Below, in pieces: positions 1 to 7,760 of a DNA stretch of 64,000 nt. The notes beneath the pieces were generated by a model. It did not search any database, was not told the origin of the DNA, and saw only the letters and a program-made list of their open reading frames with translations. Numbering within the stretch: position 1 is the stretch's first letter; each line of letters begins with the position of its first letter. The DNA comes from Enterococcus innesii (lineage in GTDB: Bacteria; Bacillota; Bacilli; Lactobacillales; Enterococcaceae): the NCBI GenBank assembly GCA_018982785.1, contig JAHHEN010000004.1:439001-503000 (forward strand). The letters are read 5' to 3'. Both the position numbers and the translations under genes were made by a program.

Positions 1-189
1 AATATCAGAAAAAGCAAAGGCTGATTCTGCGGGTACGCCGTATTTGCCAATATACGTTTTATGCGCTTCTTCACCGACTAAATCGACTTGTGCGCCTTCT
101 TCCCGTAACCGATGGACCGGATACCACAGTTCTAAATCTTCGAAATCATTGTCGACTAAGGCAATGATTTTTTTGTTTTCTAAACGCAA
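1..189 (-). CDS. DJ-1/PfpI family protein (3' part beyond window)
   Basis: The minus strand reads through 63 codons from a TTG start to the window edge. AAGGAGG lies just upstream of the TTG, which decides the start. The N-terminus MRLENKKIIALVDNDFEDLE, then a region with LWYPVHRLREEGAQVDLVG, matches the opening beta-alpha-beta of DJ-1/PfpI proteins (deglycase or stress-protease-like, class I amidotransferase fold). The catalytic cysteine lies beyond the window, so activity cannot be judged. It is divergent from the next gene. PfpI/YhbO-like is the closest subgroup I recognise, but only the first third of the protein is visible. Confidence 0.75.
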   Translation of the reverse strand, partial: MRLENKKIIALVDNDFEDLELWYPVHRLREEGAQVDLVGEEAHKTYIGKYGVPAESAFAFSDI

Positions 190-322
190 GAGAATTCCTC
201 CTTTTTCTTGTTATTCTTACTGTAACATCATGCAAAGAGAAACACCAAAAGTATGCTTCTTAAAAAATGCCAAGGAGCTATTTTGAGAATGGTCATTCAG
301 AGCAATGGTATTGATGTAAGCG

Positions 323-351
323 TTGTAATCATTAGGAAAGTGAGCGATAAT
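323..351 (+). promoter_or_regulatory. Candidate sigma-A promoter for the toroid-protein gene
   Basis: TTGTAA (323-328), a 17-bp spacer and GATAAT (346-351) lie 26 bp before the GTG start at 378. The spacing is ideal and the hexamers are moderately good. Confidence 0.5.
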
Positions 352-377
352 AAAAGAAAGCCAAAGGAGACGAAGAT

Positions 378-1283
378 GTGGAAGCATTCGAAAAAGCTCG
401 AAAATTTATTTACAAAAACGCGCGCCCTGTAGACCTTGCTCGTTGGCAGTACCATTTTGAAAATGGATCTCGCGAGGCTGTCTTACAGGCGTTACAAGTC
501 TACCAAAATGAAGATGGGGGGTATGGGCATGGTTTGGAACCTGATCATTGGAATCCCAACAGTACACCAATTGCAGTGTGGGAGGCATGTCGAATTTTAA
601 GAGAGCTTGAATGCCTTCATTCGACAAATCCACAAGTCCAAGGGATTCTAAGGTATTTAGCTAGTGGAAAAGAATTTTCTGAAGGGAAATGGTTCAACCA
701 AGTGCCGTCAACGGTATCCTATCCGCATGCGATTTGGTGGGAGAGTCCTGTGGGCGTGCCAGCAGACAACCCAACGGTCAGTCTAGCTGGTACGATCTTA
801 AGGACAGGGGAAACGACCCTCTATCAAAAAGCACAAGCAATCGCCGAAACAGCGGTTGCAAGTTTTCTTAATGAGCCAACCAGTGAAATGCACACATTAG
901 TCGTCTATCTAGAATTATTACAAGACTGTGAAGAAATCCAGTATCAGCCTGTTTTAGCAAATGAACGCTTTCGCGAGATCTTATTTCAGCAAATTCGCCA
1001 TACAGTCTCAAACGAGCCAGAAGAGTGGTTCACATCTTATGTCAGTAAACCTTCAAATTTTTTCTTTACAAGAGAGCAGCTGCTTGGGATTTTTAGTGAA
1101 GAATTATGTAAAAAAGAAGCCGAAAAAATTTTAGAACACCAACAAGCAGACGGATCATTTGTCATTCCATGGCAATGGGGAACGGATTACCCAGAGTTTT
1201 TCATTAGTAAACAGTGGTGGAAATCAATTGCTATCATTAAAAATATTTTGTTTTTGCGGGCTTTTCTAGACGAGCCTTTTTGA
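378..1283 (+). CDS. Alpha/alpha-toroid (prenyltransferase/squalene-oxidase-repeat-like) protein, unknown function
   Basis: A 301-aa soluble protein. The GTG at 378 is chosen because AAGGAG ends 8 bases before it; the nearby ATG at 376 is in another frame. Near residue 43 it carries QNEDGGYGHG, the Q-x3-D-G-G-aromatic-G repeat signature of terpenoid-cyclase/protein-prenyltransferase toroids, and a weaker HQQADGSF near residue 258. There is no signal peptide or transmembrane segment. The DxDD cyclisation motif of real squalene cyclases is not seen, so terpene cyclase activity is not supported. It is a single-gene unit with its own promoter and a strong terminator downstream. A second protein of the same fold is encoded at 26652. 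Confidence 0.6.
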   Translation: MEAFEKARKFIYKNARPVDLARWQYHFENGSREAVLQALQVYQNEDGGYGHGLEPDHWNPNSTPIAVWEACRILRELECLHSTNPQVQGILRYLASGKEFSEGKWFNQVPSTVSYPHAIWWESPVGVPADNPTVSLAGTILRTGETTLYQKAQAIAETAVASFLNEPTSEMHTLVVYLELLQDCEEIQYQPVLANERFREILFQQIRHTVSNEPEEWFTSYVSKPSNFFFTREQLLGIFSEELCKKEAEKILEHQQADGSFVIPWQWGTDYPEFFISKQWWKSIAIIKNILFLRAFLDEPF

Positions 1284-1392
1284 AATCGGTCATTTTTTAA
1301 TCAGCGATCTCGTTGAAAGAACAAAGGAATTTCCTTCTTATTTGAGATTCATGGAGTTCAGCTTCTAGAAATCCCAATAGTTTGTAAACCAG

Positions 1393-1424
1393 AGGTACAT
1401 TCATTGCCAGAATGTACCTTTTTT
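1393..1424 (+). terminator. Intrinsic terminator after the toroid gene
   Basis: A perfect 10-bp stem, AGGTACATTC (1393-1402) with GAATGTACCT (1410-1419), has a 7-base loop and is followed by a run of T. Confidence 0.9.
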
Positions 1425-1436
1425 GCAGTAGAGGCT

Positions 1437-1465
1437 CTGACCTATTTTCAATTTTGTGGTACACT
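1437..1465 (+). promoter_or_regulatory. Promoter of the UPF0223-suhB operon
   Basis: CTGACC (1437-1442), a 17-bp spacer and TACACT (1460-1465) preceded by TG (extended -10). It lies 26 bp before the UPF0223 start codon. Confidence 0.55.
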
Positions 1466-1490
1466 GAATAAGATGAATAGGAGTGGTAAT

Positions 1491-1763
1491 ATGCGGGATT
1501 ATCAATATCCTCTGGACTTAGATTGGTCGACGGATGAAATGGTCGTCGTCATGAAGATGTGGGAACGGTTAGAACAAGCCTATGAAAAAGGCCTTCCTAG
1601 TAGTACGTTTCTTGAGGCGTATCAAGCCTTTAAAAAAGTCGTTCCCAGCATTGGCGAGGAACGCCGTTTAGGTAGAGAATTTGAAGAACTATCAGGCTAT
1701 TCGTTATACCATGCCGTGCAGGCAGCGAAAAAGACTGAGGGAAAACTAAAAATGAAAGGATAG
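1491..1763 (+). CDS. UPF0223 family protein
   Basis: A 90-aa protein starting MRDYQYPLDLDWSTDEMVVV, the characteristic opening of the UPF0223 family (B. subtilis YktA), at the normal family length. The ATG at 1491 is preceded by AGGAG at 7 bases; a longer upstream reading frame exists but lacks a ribosome site. It is a small helical cytoplasmic protein of unknown function. It sits 8 bases before suhB and is almost certainly co-transcribed with it, an association conserved across Firmicutes. Confidence 0.9.
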   Translation: MRDYQYPLDLDWSTDEMVVVMKMWERLEQAYEKGLPSSTFLEAYQAFKKVVPSIGEERRLGREFEELSGYSLYHAVQAAKKTEGKLKMKG

Positions 1764-1771
1764 ATCAACGA

Positions 1772-2539
1772 ATGCATGAAATCGTTAATGAAGTTCGCCA
1801 GTGGATGATCGCTGCAGGCGAAAGGATCAAAGACAATTTAAATAAAGAAGACTTGGTGGTCGAGACAAAATCAGGACGGAAAGACTTAGTGACAGAATTG
1901 GATAAAGCCACGCAAGATTTTCTGATTGGTAAGATCCAATCCTATAATCCGGATGCCAAAATTTTAGGGGAAGAAAACGGACTGGACACACTTGCCGACA
2001 TGAGTGGACGGGTCTTCATCATTGATCCGATCGATGGAACGATGAATTTCGTGTTAGAAAAAGAAAACTTTTGTATCATGATCGCGATTTACGAAGAGGG
2101 CAAAGGGCGCTTTGGCTTTGTCTATAATGTCATGAAAGATGAATTCTTATGGGGGGGTCCAGAGATTGGTGTCTATAACAATGGCAAGAAGATCGAACCG
2201 CCGAAAGATATTGCCTTATCCGAAGGTCTCGTTGGCTTGAATTCACCCATGTTGATCCATAACCGCCACCACGAAACCGAGGTCAGTGACAAAGCATTAG
2301 GCATTCGTATGACTGGCTGTGCTGGGGTAGAGCTGATCGCCCTCGCTAAAGGACAAAGAGCAGGCTATCTTTCTCATCTTGCGCCATGGGATTATGCGCC
2401 AGGGGGCGTTTTGTTAGAAACCCTTGGATTAAAAATGGCAAACATCAAAGGTGAGCCATTATCCCTGAATGGACGGGAATTGTTTGTCGGCGGTACACCG
2501 AAAGCTTTTGAAGAATTATTGGCGATTGTTAATCAATAA
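1772..2539 (+). CDS. suhB: Inositol monophosphatase family protein
   Basis: A 255-aa Mg-dependent phosphatase of the IMPase/FIG superfamily. The metal-binding motifs are in order: GEEN near residue 66, then IDPIDGTMNF near residue 88, and the C-terminal WDYAPGG near residue 209. It would hydrolyse phosphate monoesters such as inositol-1-phosphate. In bacteria, SuhB-type members also act on other substrates, so the true substrate is uncertain. It is the second gene of the UPF0223 operon, with AAAGGA upstream of ATG 1772, and ends at a large terminator shared with the convergent glf. Confidence 0.9.
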   Translation: MHEIVNEVRQWMIAAGERIKDNLNKEDLVVETKSGRKDLVTELDKATQDFLIGKIQSYNPDAKILGEENGLDTLADMSGRVFIIDPIDGTMNFVLEKENFCIMIAIYEEGKGRFGFVYNVMKDEFLWGGPEIGVYNNGKKIEPPKDIALSEGLVGLNSPMLIHNRHHETEVSDKALGIRMTGCAGVELIALAKGQRAGYLSHLAPWDYAPGGVLLETLGLKMANIKGEPLSLNGRELFVGGTPKAFEELLAIVNQ

Positions 2540-2584
2540 GAAAGCATGCCTACTATCTGATAACCGATGAACTGACGCTCGTAG

Positions 2585-2673
2585 AAAAAAGGCTGGCTCC
2601 GTTTCCCACTAGTTGGACCTGGTGGTAGTCAAGGCTGTCCTTAAATAGCGAAAACGGCAGCCCAGCCTTTTTA
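2585..2673. terminator. Bidirectional terminator between suhB and glf
   Basis: A long imperfect hairpin. AAAAAGGCTGG with CTCCGTTT on the left pairs with AAACGG and CCAGCCTTTTT on the right, with A- and T-runs at the two ends. The glf stop codon lies inside its right arm. Confidence 0.8.
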
Positions 2674-3797
2674 GTTCGCAGTAAGTTCTTTTTGTGCTAG
2701 CTTTAATGCTTCACTGACGATTTGATCCATATCTAAATACCGATACGAGCCGAGACGTCCTCCGAACAGGACTTGCGGCTGTTTCGCAGCCAGCTGTTTG
2801 TATTTTTTATACAGCTGGTTATTTTTTTCGTCATTGATAGGATAATAGGGTTCAGCACCAATCGTGAATGGGGCTGGATATTCTTTGGTAAGAATGGTTG
2901 TATCTGACTCACCTTGCTTATCAAAGTGTTTCCATTCCATGCTGCGGGTAAAGGGAACCTTTTCATCCGTGTAATTGATTACGGGATTTCCTTGAAAGTT
3001 TGGTGATGGATGTTTGGTTGTTTCAAAACGTAACGAACGATACTCTAGAGGACCGTATCTTTGGTCGAAAAAGGCATCGATCGGTCCTGAATAGATTATT
3101 TTAGGAAAACGTGCTAAATAGGCTGCTTTTTCAGCTTCAAAGTCCGTTTTCAAACAAACATCGATCCGATCATCATCTAATAATTTTTGGAAAATCGGCG
3201 TATAGCCGCCTTCGGGAATTCCTTGAAACCGATGATTGAAATAATTGTTATCATAGGTGAAACGAATCGGCAGTCGACGAATGATAAAGCTCGGCAGCTC
3301 GCGAGGGGGCTTTCCCCATTGCTTCTGCGTATAACCGGCTATCAGCTTACGATAAATATCGGTTCCCACTAATTGGATCGCCTGTTCTTCAAGGTTTTTA
3401 GGCTTTCCTGTTATTCCGGCACTTTCAATTTGCTGAGCGATCATCGCTTGTGCCTCTGTCGGTGTTCGTACCCCCAGAGTTGATAAAAGGTGTTCATATT
3501 AAAAGGCAAATTATAAAATTGATCTTGATAGTTCGCCAAGACTTGATTGGTAAAAGGAATGAAGTCAGCAAAGCGATGCATGTAAGCCCAAATCTCTTTG
3601 CTATCCGTGTGGAAAATATGGGCGCCGTATTGATGAACAGTGATGCCGTCTTCTTGATAAGTATATAAGTTGCCTCCGATGTGGTCACGCTTATCGATCA
3701 CCAGACAGCGATGCCCTTTTCTGGCTGCTTCATGGGCAAAGATCGACCCGAATAAGCCCGCACCAACGATCAAGTACTGGTAGTTGCCAGTCTTCAT
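2671..3797 (-). CDS. glf: UDP-galactopyranose mutase (one frameshift)
   Basis: A flavoenzyme converting UDP-galactopyranose to UDP-galactofuranose, the donor for galactofuranose in surface polysaccharide. The N-terminal part has the FAD-binding fold: YLIVGAGLFGSIFA, then DKRDHIGGN and YGAHIFHT. The C-terminal part carries QKQWGKPP and ends with GRLGSYRYLDMDQ, all typical of Glf. The two parts lie in different frames. Adding one C to the C5 run at 3471-3475 restores a continuous protein of about 375 aa, the normal length. The start at 3797 has GAGAGGAG upstream. It is convergent with suhB and divergent from the GH3 gene. No polysaccharide cluster surrounds it; the nearest glycosyltransferase is at 6557. 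Confidence 0.9.
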
Positions 3798-3908
3798 GTG
3801 TTTGCTCCTCTCAGCTTTCGTTTACGATATACAAATTCTAAGATAAAGGCTATCACTAACCAAAGCAAGCGTTTTCTAAAAGAGTCAAAGAATCTTTATA
3901 ATTGGCTG

Positions 3909-3938
3909 GTTATTCATGAGCAAAAAGCGACCGTTCAT
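3909..3938 (+). promoter_or_regulatory. Putative LytTR-regulator direct repeat upstream of the GH3-GT2 operon
   Basis: Two 9-mers with a 21-bp period: GTTATTCAT (3909-3917) and ACCGTTCAT (3930-3938), the second fitting the general LytTR site [TA][AC][CA]GTTN[AG][TG]. TTCATGA is repeated exactly. Thirty-two bases downstream is a weak -10 (TAAACT, 3971-3976) with no recognisable -35, as expected for an activator-dependent promoter. The same arrangement occurs at 7656-7685. Confidence 0.55.
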
Positions 3939-4032
3939 GAAAGGGTGCTGGTTGCTTGGCGTTTCCATGATAAACTACTGCTAGTAGATTTATAGATGTA
4001 TGATTTTATACATAGCAGAAAGTTGGGTTTAG

Positions 4033-6465
4033 ATGAATAGCCAAGAAAAAATCGCAGAATTAACACTTTTACAAAAGGCATTGTTTGTTTCAGGAAAAAA
4101 TACTTGGGAGACACATGAGCTACCAGCGATCTGTCCATCGATTTTTATGGCAGATGGTCCGCACGGTATTCGTAAACAAATGGGAGAGGCAGATCATCTG
4201 GGGCTGAATGAAAGCGTTCCAGCAACTTGTTTTCCGCCGGCGGCAACAATTGCAAACAGCTGGGACTGTGAACTTGCTGCGAAGGTTGGTGAATGTATTG
4301 GATCAGAAGCAAAAGCGTTAGAGGTTGATGTCGTTTTGGGTCCAGGTCTGAACATCAAGCGAAATCCTAAAGGCGGGCGCAATTTTGAGTATTTCAGTGA
4401 GGACCCTTATTTGTCAGGAAAAATGGCGGCTGCAAATATCAGAGGTATTCAAGAAAACGGGACGATTGCCTGCCCGAAGCATTTTGCTGTCAATAGTCAA
4501 GAAACGAGACGAATGGCATCGGATTCAATCGTTGATGAGCGGACATTACGAGAAATGTATTTAACAAATTTTGAAATCGCCGTCACTGAAGGAAAACCTA
4601 AAAGTATCATGAGCGCTTATAATTTGATCAATGGCATTTACGCCAATGAAAACAAACGCTTATTACAAGAGATTCTCCGGGATGAATGGGGATTTGCTGG
4701 CTTTGTTGTCTCCGACTGGGGCGGGGATAATGACCATGTCAAAGGGGTCAGAAATGGCTGTCATTTGGCGATGCCAGGGCAAGGGATCGCTGGCGCACAA
4801 GAAATTATTGAAGCAATTGAAAGGAATCGTTTGGCAGAGTCGGAGCTTGATGTACGGGTTGCTGAACTAGCAGCGGTCTTCTTAGAGACGAAGAAGCAAT
4901 CTGGAACAGATGCGATCGATTGGGCACAGCATCATACAGTCGCAAGAGAAGCAGCCAGAAGCAGCGTGGTCCTGCTTAAAAATGATGACAACTGTTTGCC
5001 TTTGAATCCTAAGCAAAAAGTCGGAATTATTGGCGATTTTGCTCAAACACCTCGTTACCAAGGTGCGGGGTCTTCGATGGTAAATGCGAAACAAGTCGAG
5101 TCGATTTTAGAAAAGATTGGCGATTATACTCCTGAAATGGCTGGTTATGCTCAAGGCTATGTCCGAAAAAGTAGTAGTAAAACAGCAACAGAACAAGCAG
5201 CATTGATCGAAGAAGCTGTTTCTTTAGCAGATGACTGTGAGGTTGTGCTGGTCTTTGCCGGACTTGATGAGAGCTATGAAAGTGAAGGGATCGATCGTGA
5301 GACGTTGGCGATGCCCGCAAATCAAAATCGGTTGATTGAAAAACTTTGTCAGACGACTGCAAAAGTAATCGTTGTTTTATCTGCGGGAGGGGTTGTTGAA
5401 ATGCCCTGGCTGGATAAAGCTGCTGGTGTGCTTCATGGCTACTTAGGTGGACAAGCCGGTGCTTCTGCGATGCTGGATGTGATCTTCGGTCGATATAATC
5501 CGAGCGGAAAACTAGCAGAAAGTTATCCATATTCCTATGACGATGTTTTGTTTGGTGAAGAATTCCCAGCAAAAGGTCGTTTCGCTTATTACAAAGAGCG
5601 ACTGTTTGTCGGCTATCGCTATTATGACACGTTTAATAAACCAGTTTTGTTTCCGTTTGGCTACGGTCTAAGTTATACGGAATTTGCTTATAGTGGTTTA
5701 ATCATTGAAGAAAATCAGGTAAAATTTACAATTGAAAATGTTGGGAATCGAGACGGTGAAGAAGTGGTCCAATTGTATGTTGGTTTGAAAGAAAGTCAAC
5801 TGATGCGACCGAAAAAAGAATTAAAAGGATTCAAAAAAGTAGCCTTAGCCAGTGGTGAAAAACGCACGATCACATTGCCTTTTGATGATAAGACCTTTCG
5901 TGTTTATGACAGCCAACAAAATTGCTGGGCAGTTGAGGCAGGAGAATATACCCTGTATGTCGGTGGAAATTGTGAAGAGATCCAGCTTCAAGGCACGCTT
6001 TTGATCGATCAGAAAGCCGCCACTTTACGACCAAGAACGGTGAACGAACAAGCTATTTATCCTGAGCGGATCGAACAAGCAACGTTACATGATTTTGCAC
6101 AGTTTTTGAACCAGCCATTACCGCAAGAATCAAGCGATCAGCCATTAGCCAAAAACAGTACTATTGCAGAGTTGCAGCGGGCAAAAAGTCCTCTTGGTCG
6201 TTTGGTTTTTCTTGTCTTGAATACCATGAGGAAGCGCAATGAAAAGAAAGGAAAATTGGATCTAAACTTATTGTTCATTTGGAACATGCCGTTTCGTGGC
6301 ATCGCCAAAATGACCAATGGAATGGTCAGCATGGCAATGATCGACCAACTGTTGGTTATGTGTAATGGGCATTTCTTCAAAGGAAGCTTCGGGCTTTGTC
6401 GGGCATTTATCCGCAACAAAAAGCTTCAAAGAAAGTACAAGAAACAACTATCGCAGCTTCACTGA
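4033..6465 (+). CDS. Glycoside hydrolase family 3 (beta-glucosidase-like)
   Basis: An 810-aa protein without signal peptide, so probably cytoplasmic. The order is the usual one: TIM barrel (about 1-290), with KHFAVN and the nucleophile Asp228 in VVSDWGG; alpha/beta sandwich (about 310-540, starting at SSVVLLKN); fibronectin-III-like domain (about 560-660). After these comes a basic extension of about 140 residues containing WNMPFRGIAKMTNGM. It would release terminal beta-linked glucose or a related sugar from imported glycosides. The ribosome site before ATG 4033 is weak, and a perfect ATGTAT/ATACAT inverted repeat (3996-4013) sits in the leader. The paired repeat upstream suggests LytTR control. 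First gene of an operon with the GT2 gene. Confidence 0.88.
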   Translation: MNSQEKIAELTLLQKALFVSGKNTWETHELPAICPSIFMADGPHGIRKQMGEADHLGLNESVPATCFPPAATIANSWDCELAAKVGECIGSEAKALEVDVVLGPGLNIKRNPKGGRNFEYFSEDPYLSGKMAAANIRGIQENGTIACPKHFAVNSQETRRMASDSIVDERTLREMYLTNFEIAVTEGKPKSIMSAYNLINGIYANENKRLLQEILRDEWGFAGFVVSDWGGDNDHVKGVRNGCHLAMPGQGIAGAQEIIEAIERNRLAESELDVRVAELAAVFLETKKQSGTDAIDWAQHHTVAREAARSSVVLLKNDDNCLPLNPKQKVGIIGDFAQTPRYQGAGSSMVNAKQVESILEKIGDYTPEMAGYAQGYVRKSSSKTATEQAALIEEAVSLADDCEVVLVFAGLDESYESEGIDRETLAMPANQNRLIEKLCQTTAKVIVVLSAGGVVEMPWLDKAAGVLHGYLGGQAGASAMLDVIFGRYNPSGKLAESYPYSYDDVLFGEEFPAKGRFAYYKERLFVGYRYYDTFNKPVLFPFGYGLSYTEFAYSGLIIEENQVKFTIENVGNRDGEEVVQLYVGLKESQLMRPKKELKGFKKVALASGEKRTITLPFDDKTFRVYDSQQNCWAVEAGEYTLYVGGNCEEIQLQGTLLIDQKAATLRPRTVNEQAIYPERIEQATLHDFAQFLNQPLPQESSDQPLAKNSTIAELQRAKSPLGRLVFLVLNTMRKRNEKKGKLDLNLLFIWNMPFRGIAKMTNGMVSMAMIDQLLVMCNGHFFKGSFGLCRAFIRNKKLQRKYKKQLSQLH

Positions 6466-6556
6466 TCGTTACATGTTTTTCAAAAGACAAAAATAAATCT
6501 GCTGTAACACTTTGGGGAAAGAAGCAGAAAAGTTAAATGTGGGGAAGGGATCAAGT

Positions 6557-7567
6557 GTGAAAACTTTAAGTATAATTGTTCCATGCTACAATTCGCAAGA
6601 TTATATGGAACGCTGTATTGATTCATTATTAGTAGGGGGAGAGACCGTTGAGATCATTATTGTAAATGACGGGTCCCATGATCAAACCGGAGCGATCGCT
6701 GAACGCTATCAGCGTTCTTATCCAAAGCAAATCAAAGCAGTCCATCAAGAAAACGGCGGACATGGTCAAGCGATCAATACGGGCTTAGAAGTTGCTAGTG
6801 GCACCTTCATCAAAATCGTAGATAGCGACGATTGGGTAGATGAAGAGGCCTATCAACAAATTTTGATCTTTTTGACAAGCGATTCACAGGCAAATTCGAT
6901 CGATATGGTTATCAGCAATTACGTCTATGAAACCCAGTGGAAGAAAAATAAACGTTGCATCCATTATCAGCGCTTCTTGCCAGAAAATGAACCATTCGGC
7001 TGGGCGGACGTGCGTTTTCCGTTCAGTAAGTACCTATTGATGCACTCAGTGATCTATCGCAAAAGCGTATTAGAAAAAGCAAACTTGCAGTTGCCCAAAC
7101 ATACCTTTTATGTAGATAATCTGTATGTCTATGAACCATTGCCGTACGTCAAAAAAATGGTTTACTTGAATGTCGATTTTTATCGCTACTATATTGGTCG
7201 ATCGGATCAGTCCGTTAATGAAAAAGTGATGATCAGTCGTATTGACCAGCAATTGAAAGTTAATCGGACAATGATCGATTACTATCTTTCATTGGATCAA
7301 GCCGGCAAAGAAGTCACCCGTTATATGCGACGATATTTAGAAGCAATCACAACTGTTTCAACGATTTTGTTGATCAAAGAAGGGTCAAAAGAAAGTTTAC
7401 TAAAGAAAAAGGAACTGTGGAATTTGATTCGCTCTCGAGATCAGCTGTTGTATTTTCGTTTACGGTTCGGTCTCTTAGGACACGGCGTCCATTTTCCAGG
7501 AGCCATCGGGCGAAAAGCTTCCTTAGGCTTTTACCACCTTGCTCAAAAATTTTATGGCTTTAATTGA
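6557..7567 (+). CDS. Glycosyltransferase family 2
   Basis: About 336 aa. The GTG at 6557 is preferred because GGGAAGGG lies 6 bases upstream and the protein then begins MKTLSIIVPCYN, as GT2 proteins do; an in-frame TTG at 6512 lacks support. The GT-A fold signatures are IIVNDGSHD, ENGGHGQAINTGL and the DxD-type IVDSDDWVD near residue 90. No clear transmembrane segment, so cytoplasmic or peripheral. It would transfer a sugar from a nucleotide-sugar to an unknown acceptor. It follows the GH3 gene by 91 bases and ends in a terminator. A transferase inside a glycoside-degradation locus is unexpected. Confidence 0.85.
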   Translation: MKTLSIIVPCYNSQDYMERCIDSLLVGGETVEIIIVNDGSHDQTGAIAERYQRSYPKQIKAVHQENGGHGQAINTGLEVASGTFIKIVDSDDWVDEEAYQQILIFLTSDSQANSIDMVISNYVYETQWKKNKRCIHYQRFLPENEPFGWADVRFPFSKYLLMHSVIYRKSVLEKANLQLPKHTFYVDNLYVYEPLPYVKKMVYLNVDFYRYYIGRSDQSVNEKVMISRIDQQLKVNRTMIDYYLSLDQAGKEVTRYMRRYLEAITTVSTILLIKEGSKESLLKKKELWNLIRSRDQLLYFRLRFGLLGHGVHFPGAIGRKASLGFYHLAQKFYGFN

Positions 7568-7603
7568 TGCAACTTATATTAGATGAGATCGTTTCAATAC
7601 TAT

Positions 7604-7640
7604 GGACAAACCTTACGGATAAATGAGGTTTGTCCTTTTT
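7604..7640 (+). terminator. Terminator of the GH3-GT2 operon
   Basis: A perfect 10-bp stem, GGACAAACCT (7604-7613) with AGGTTTGTCC (7626-7635), is followed by five T. Confidence 0.9.
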
Positions 7641-7655
7641 CTTTTTAGAATCATA

Positions 7656-7722
7656 ACCGTTCGTGCAAAAAAGTCGACCATTCGTGAGAAAGCGTTTTTT
7701 CGCTTGTTGTGCACGCTATAAT
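7656..7722 (+). promoter_or_regulatory. Putative LytTR-activated promoter of the GH2-GH78 operon
   Basis: ACCGTTCGT (7656-7664) and ACCATTCGT (7677-7685) form a direct repeat with a 21-bp period. The first matches the LytTR consensus fully, the second with one mismatch. A perfect TATAAT lies at 7717-7722, 31 bases after the second repeat. The expected -35 position has no TTGACA-like hexamer. The geometry and sequence match the site at 3909-3938. An AGCG/CGCT dyad lies between the repeats and the -10. Confidence 0.6.
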
Positions 7723-7760
7723 TGGTTTCGTAAAGAATTGAGGAAGAAAGAGGGATTCTT

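Noticed and set aside
44-286. Plus-strand open frame at the left edge
   Set aside because: It is the antisense shadow of the DJ-1/PfpI gene, which has a strong ribosome site on the minus strand.
2671-3797. glf as a decayed pseudogene
   Set aside because: A single missing C in a C5 run explains the break and both halves keep all family motifs.
5027-5572. Antisense open frame of 181 codons inside the GH3 gene
   Set aside because: It lacks a ribosome site and lies opposite a clear catalytic domain; its composition is that of a shadow frame.
7686-7705. AAAGCGTTTTTTCGC as a CcpA cre site before the GH2 operon
   Set aside because: Only part of the cre consensus fits; at least three conserved positions differ, so I list it only as a small dyad.
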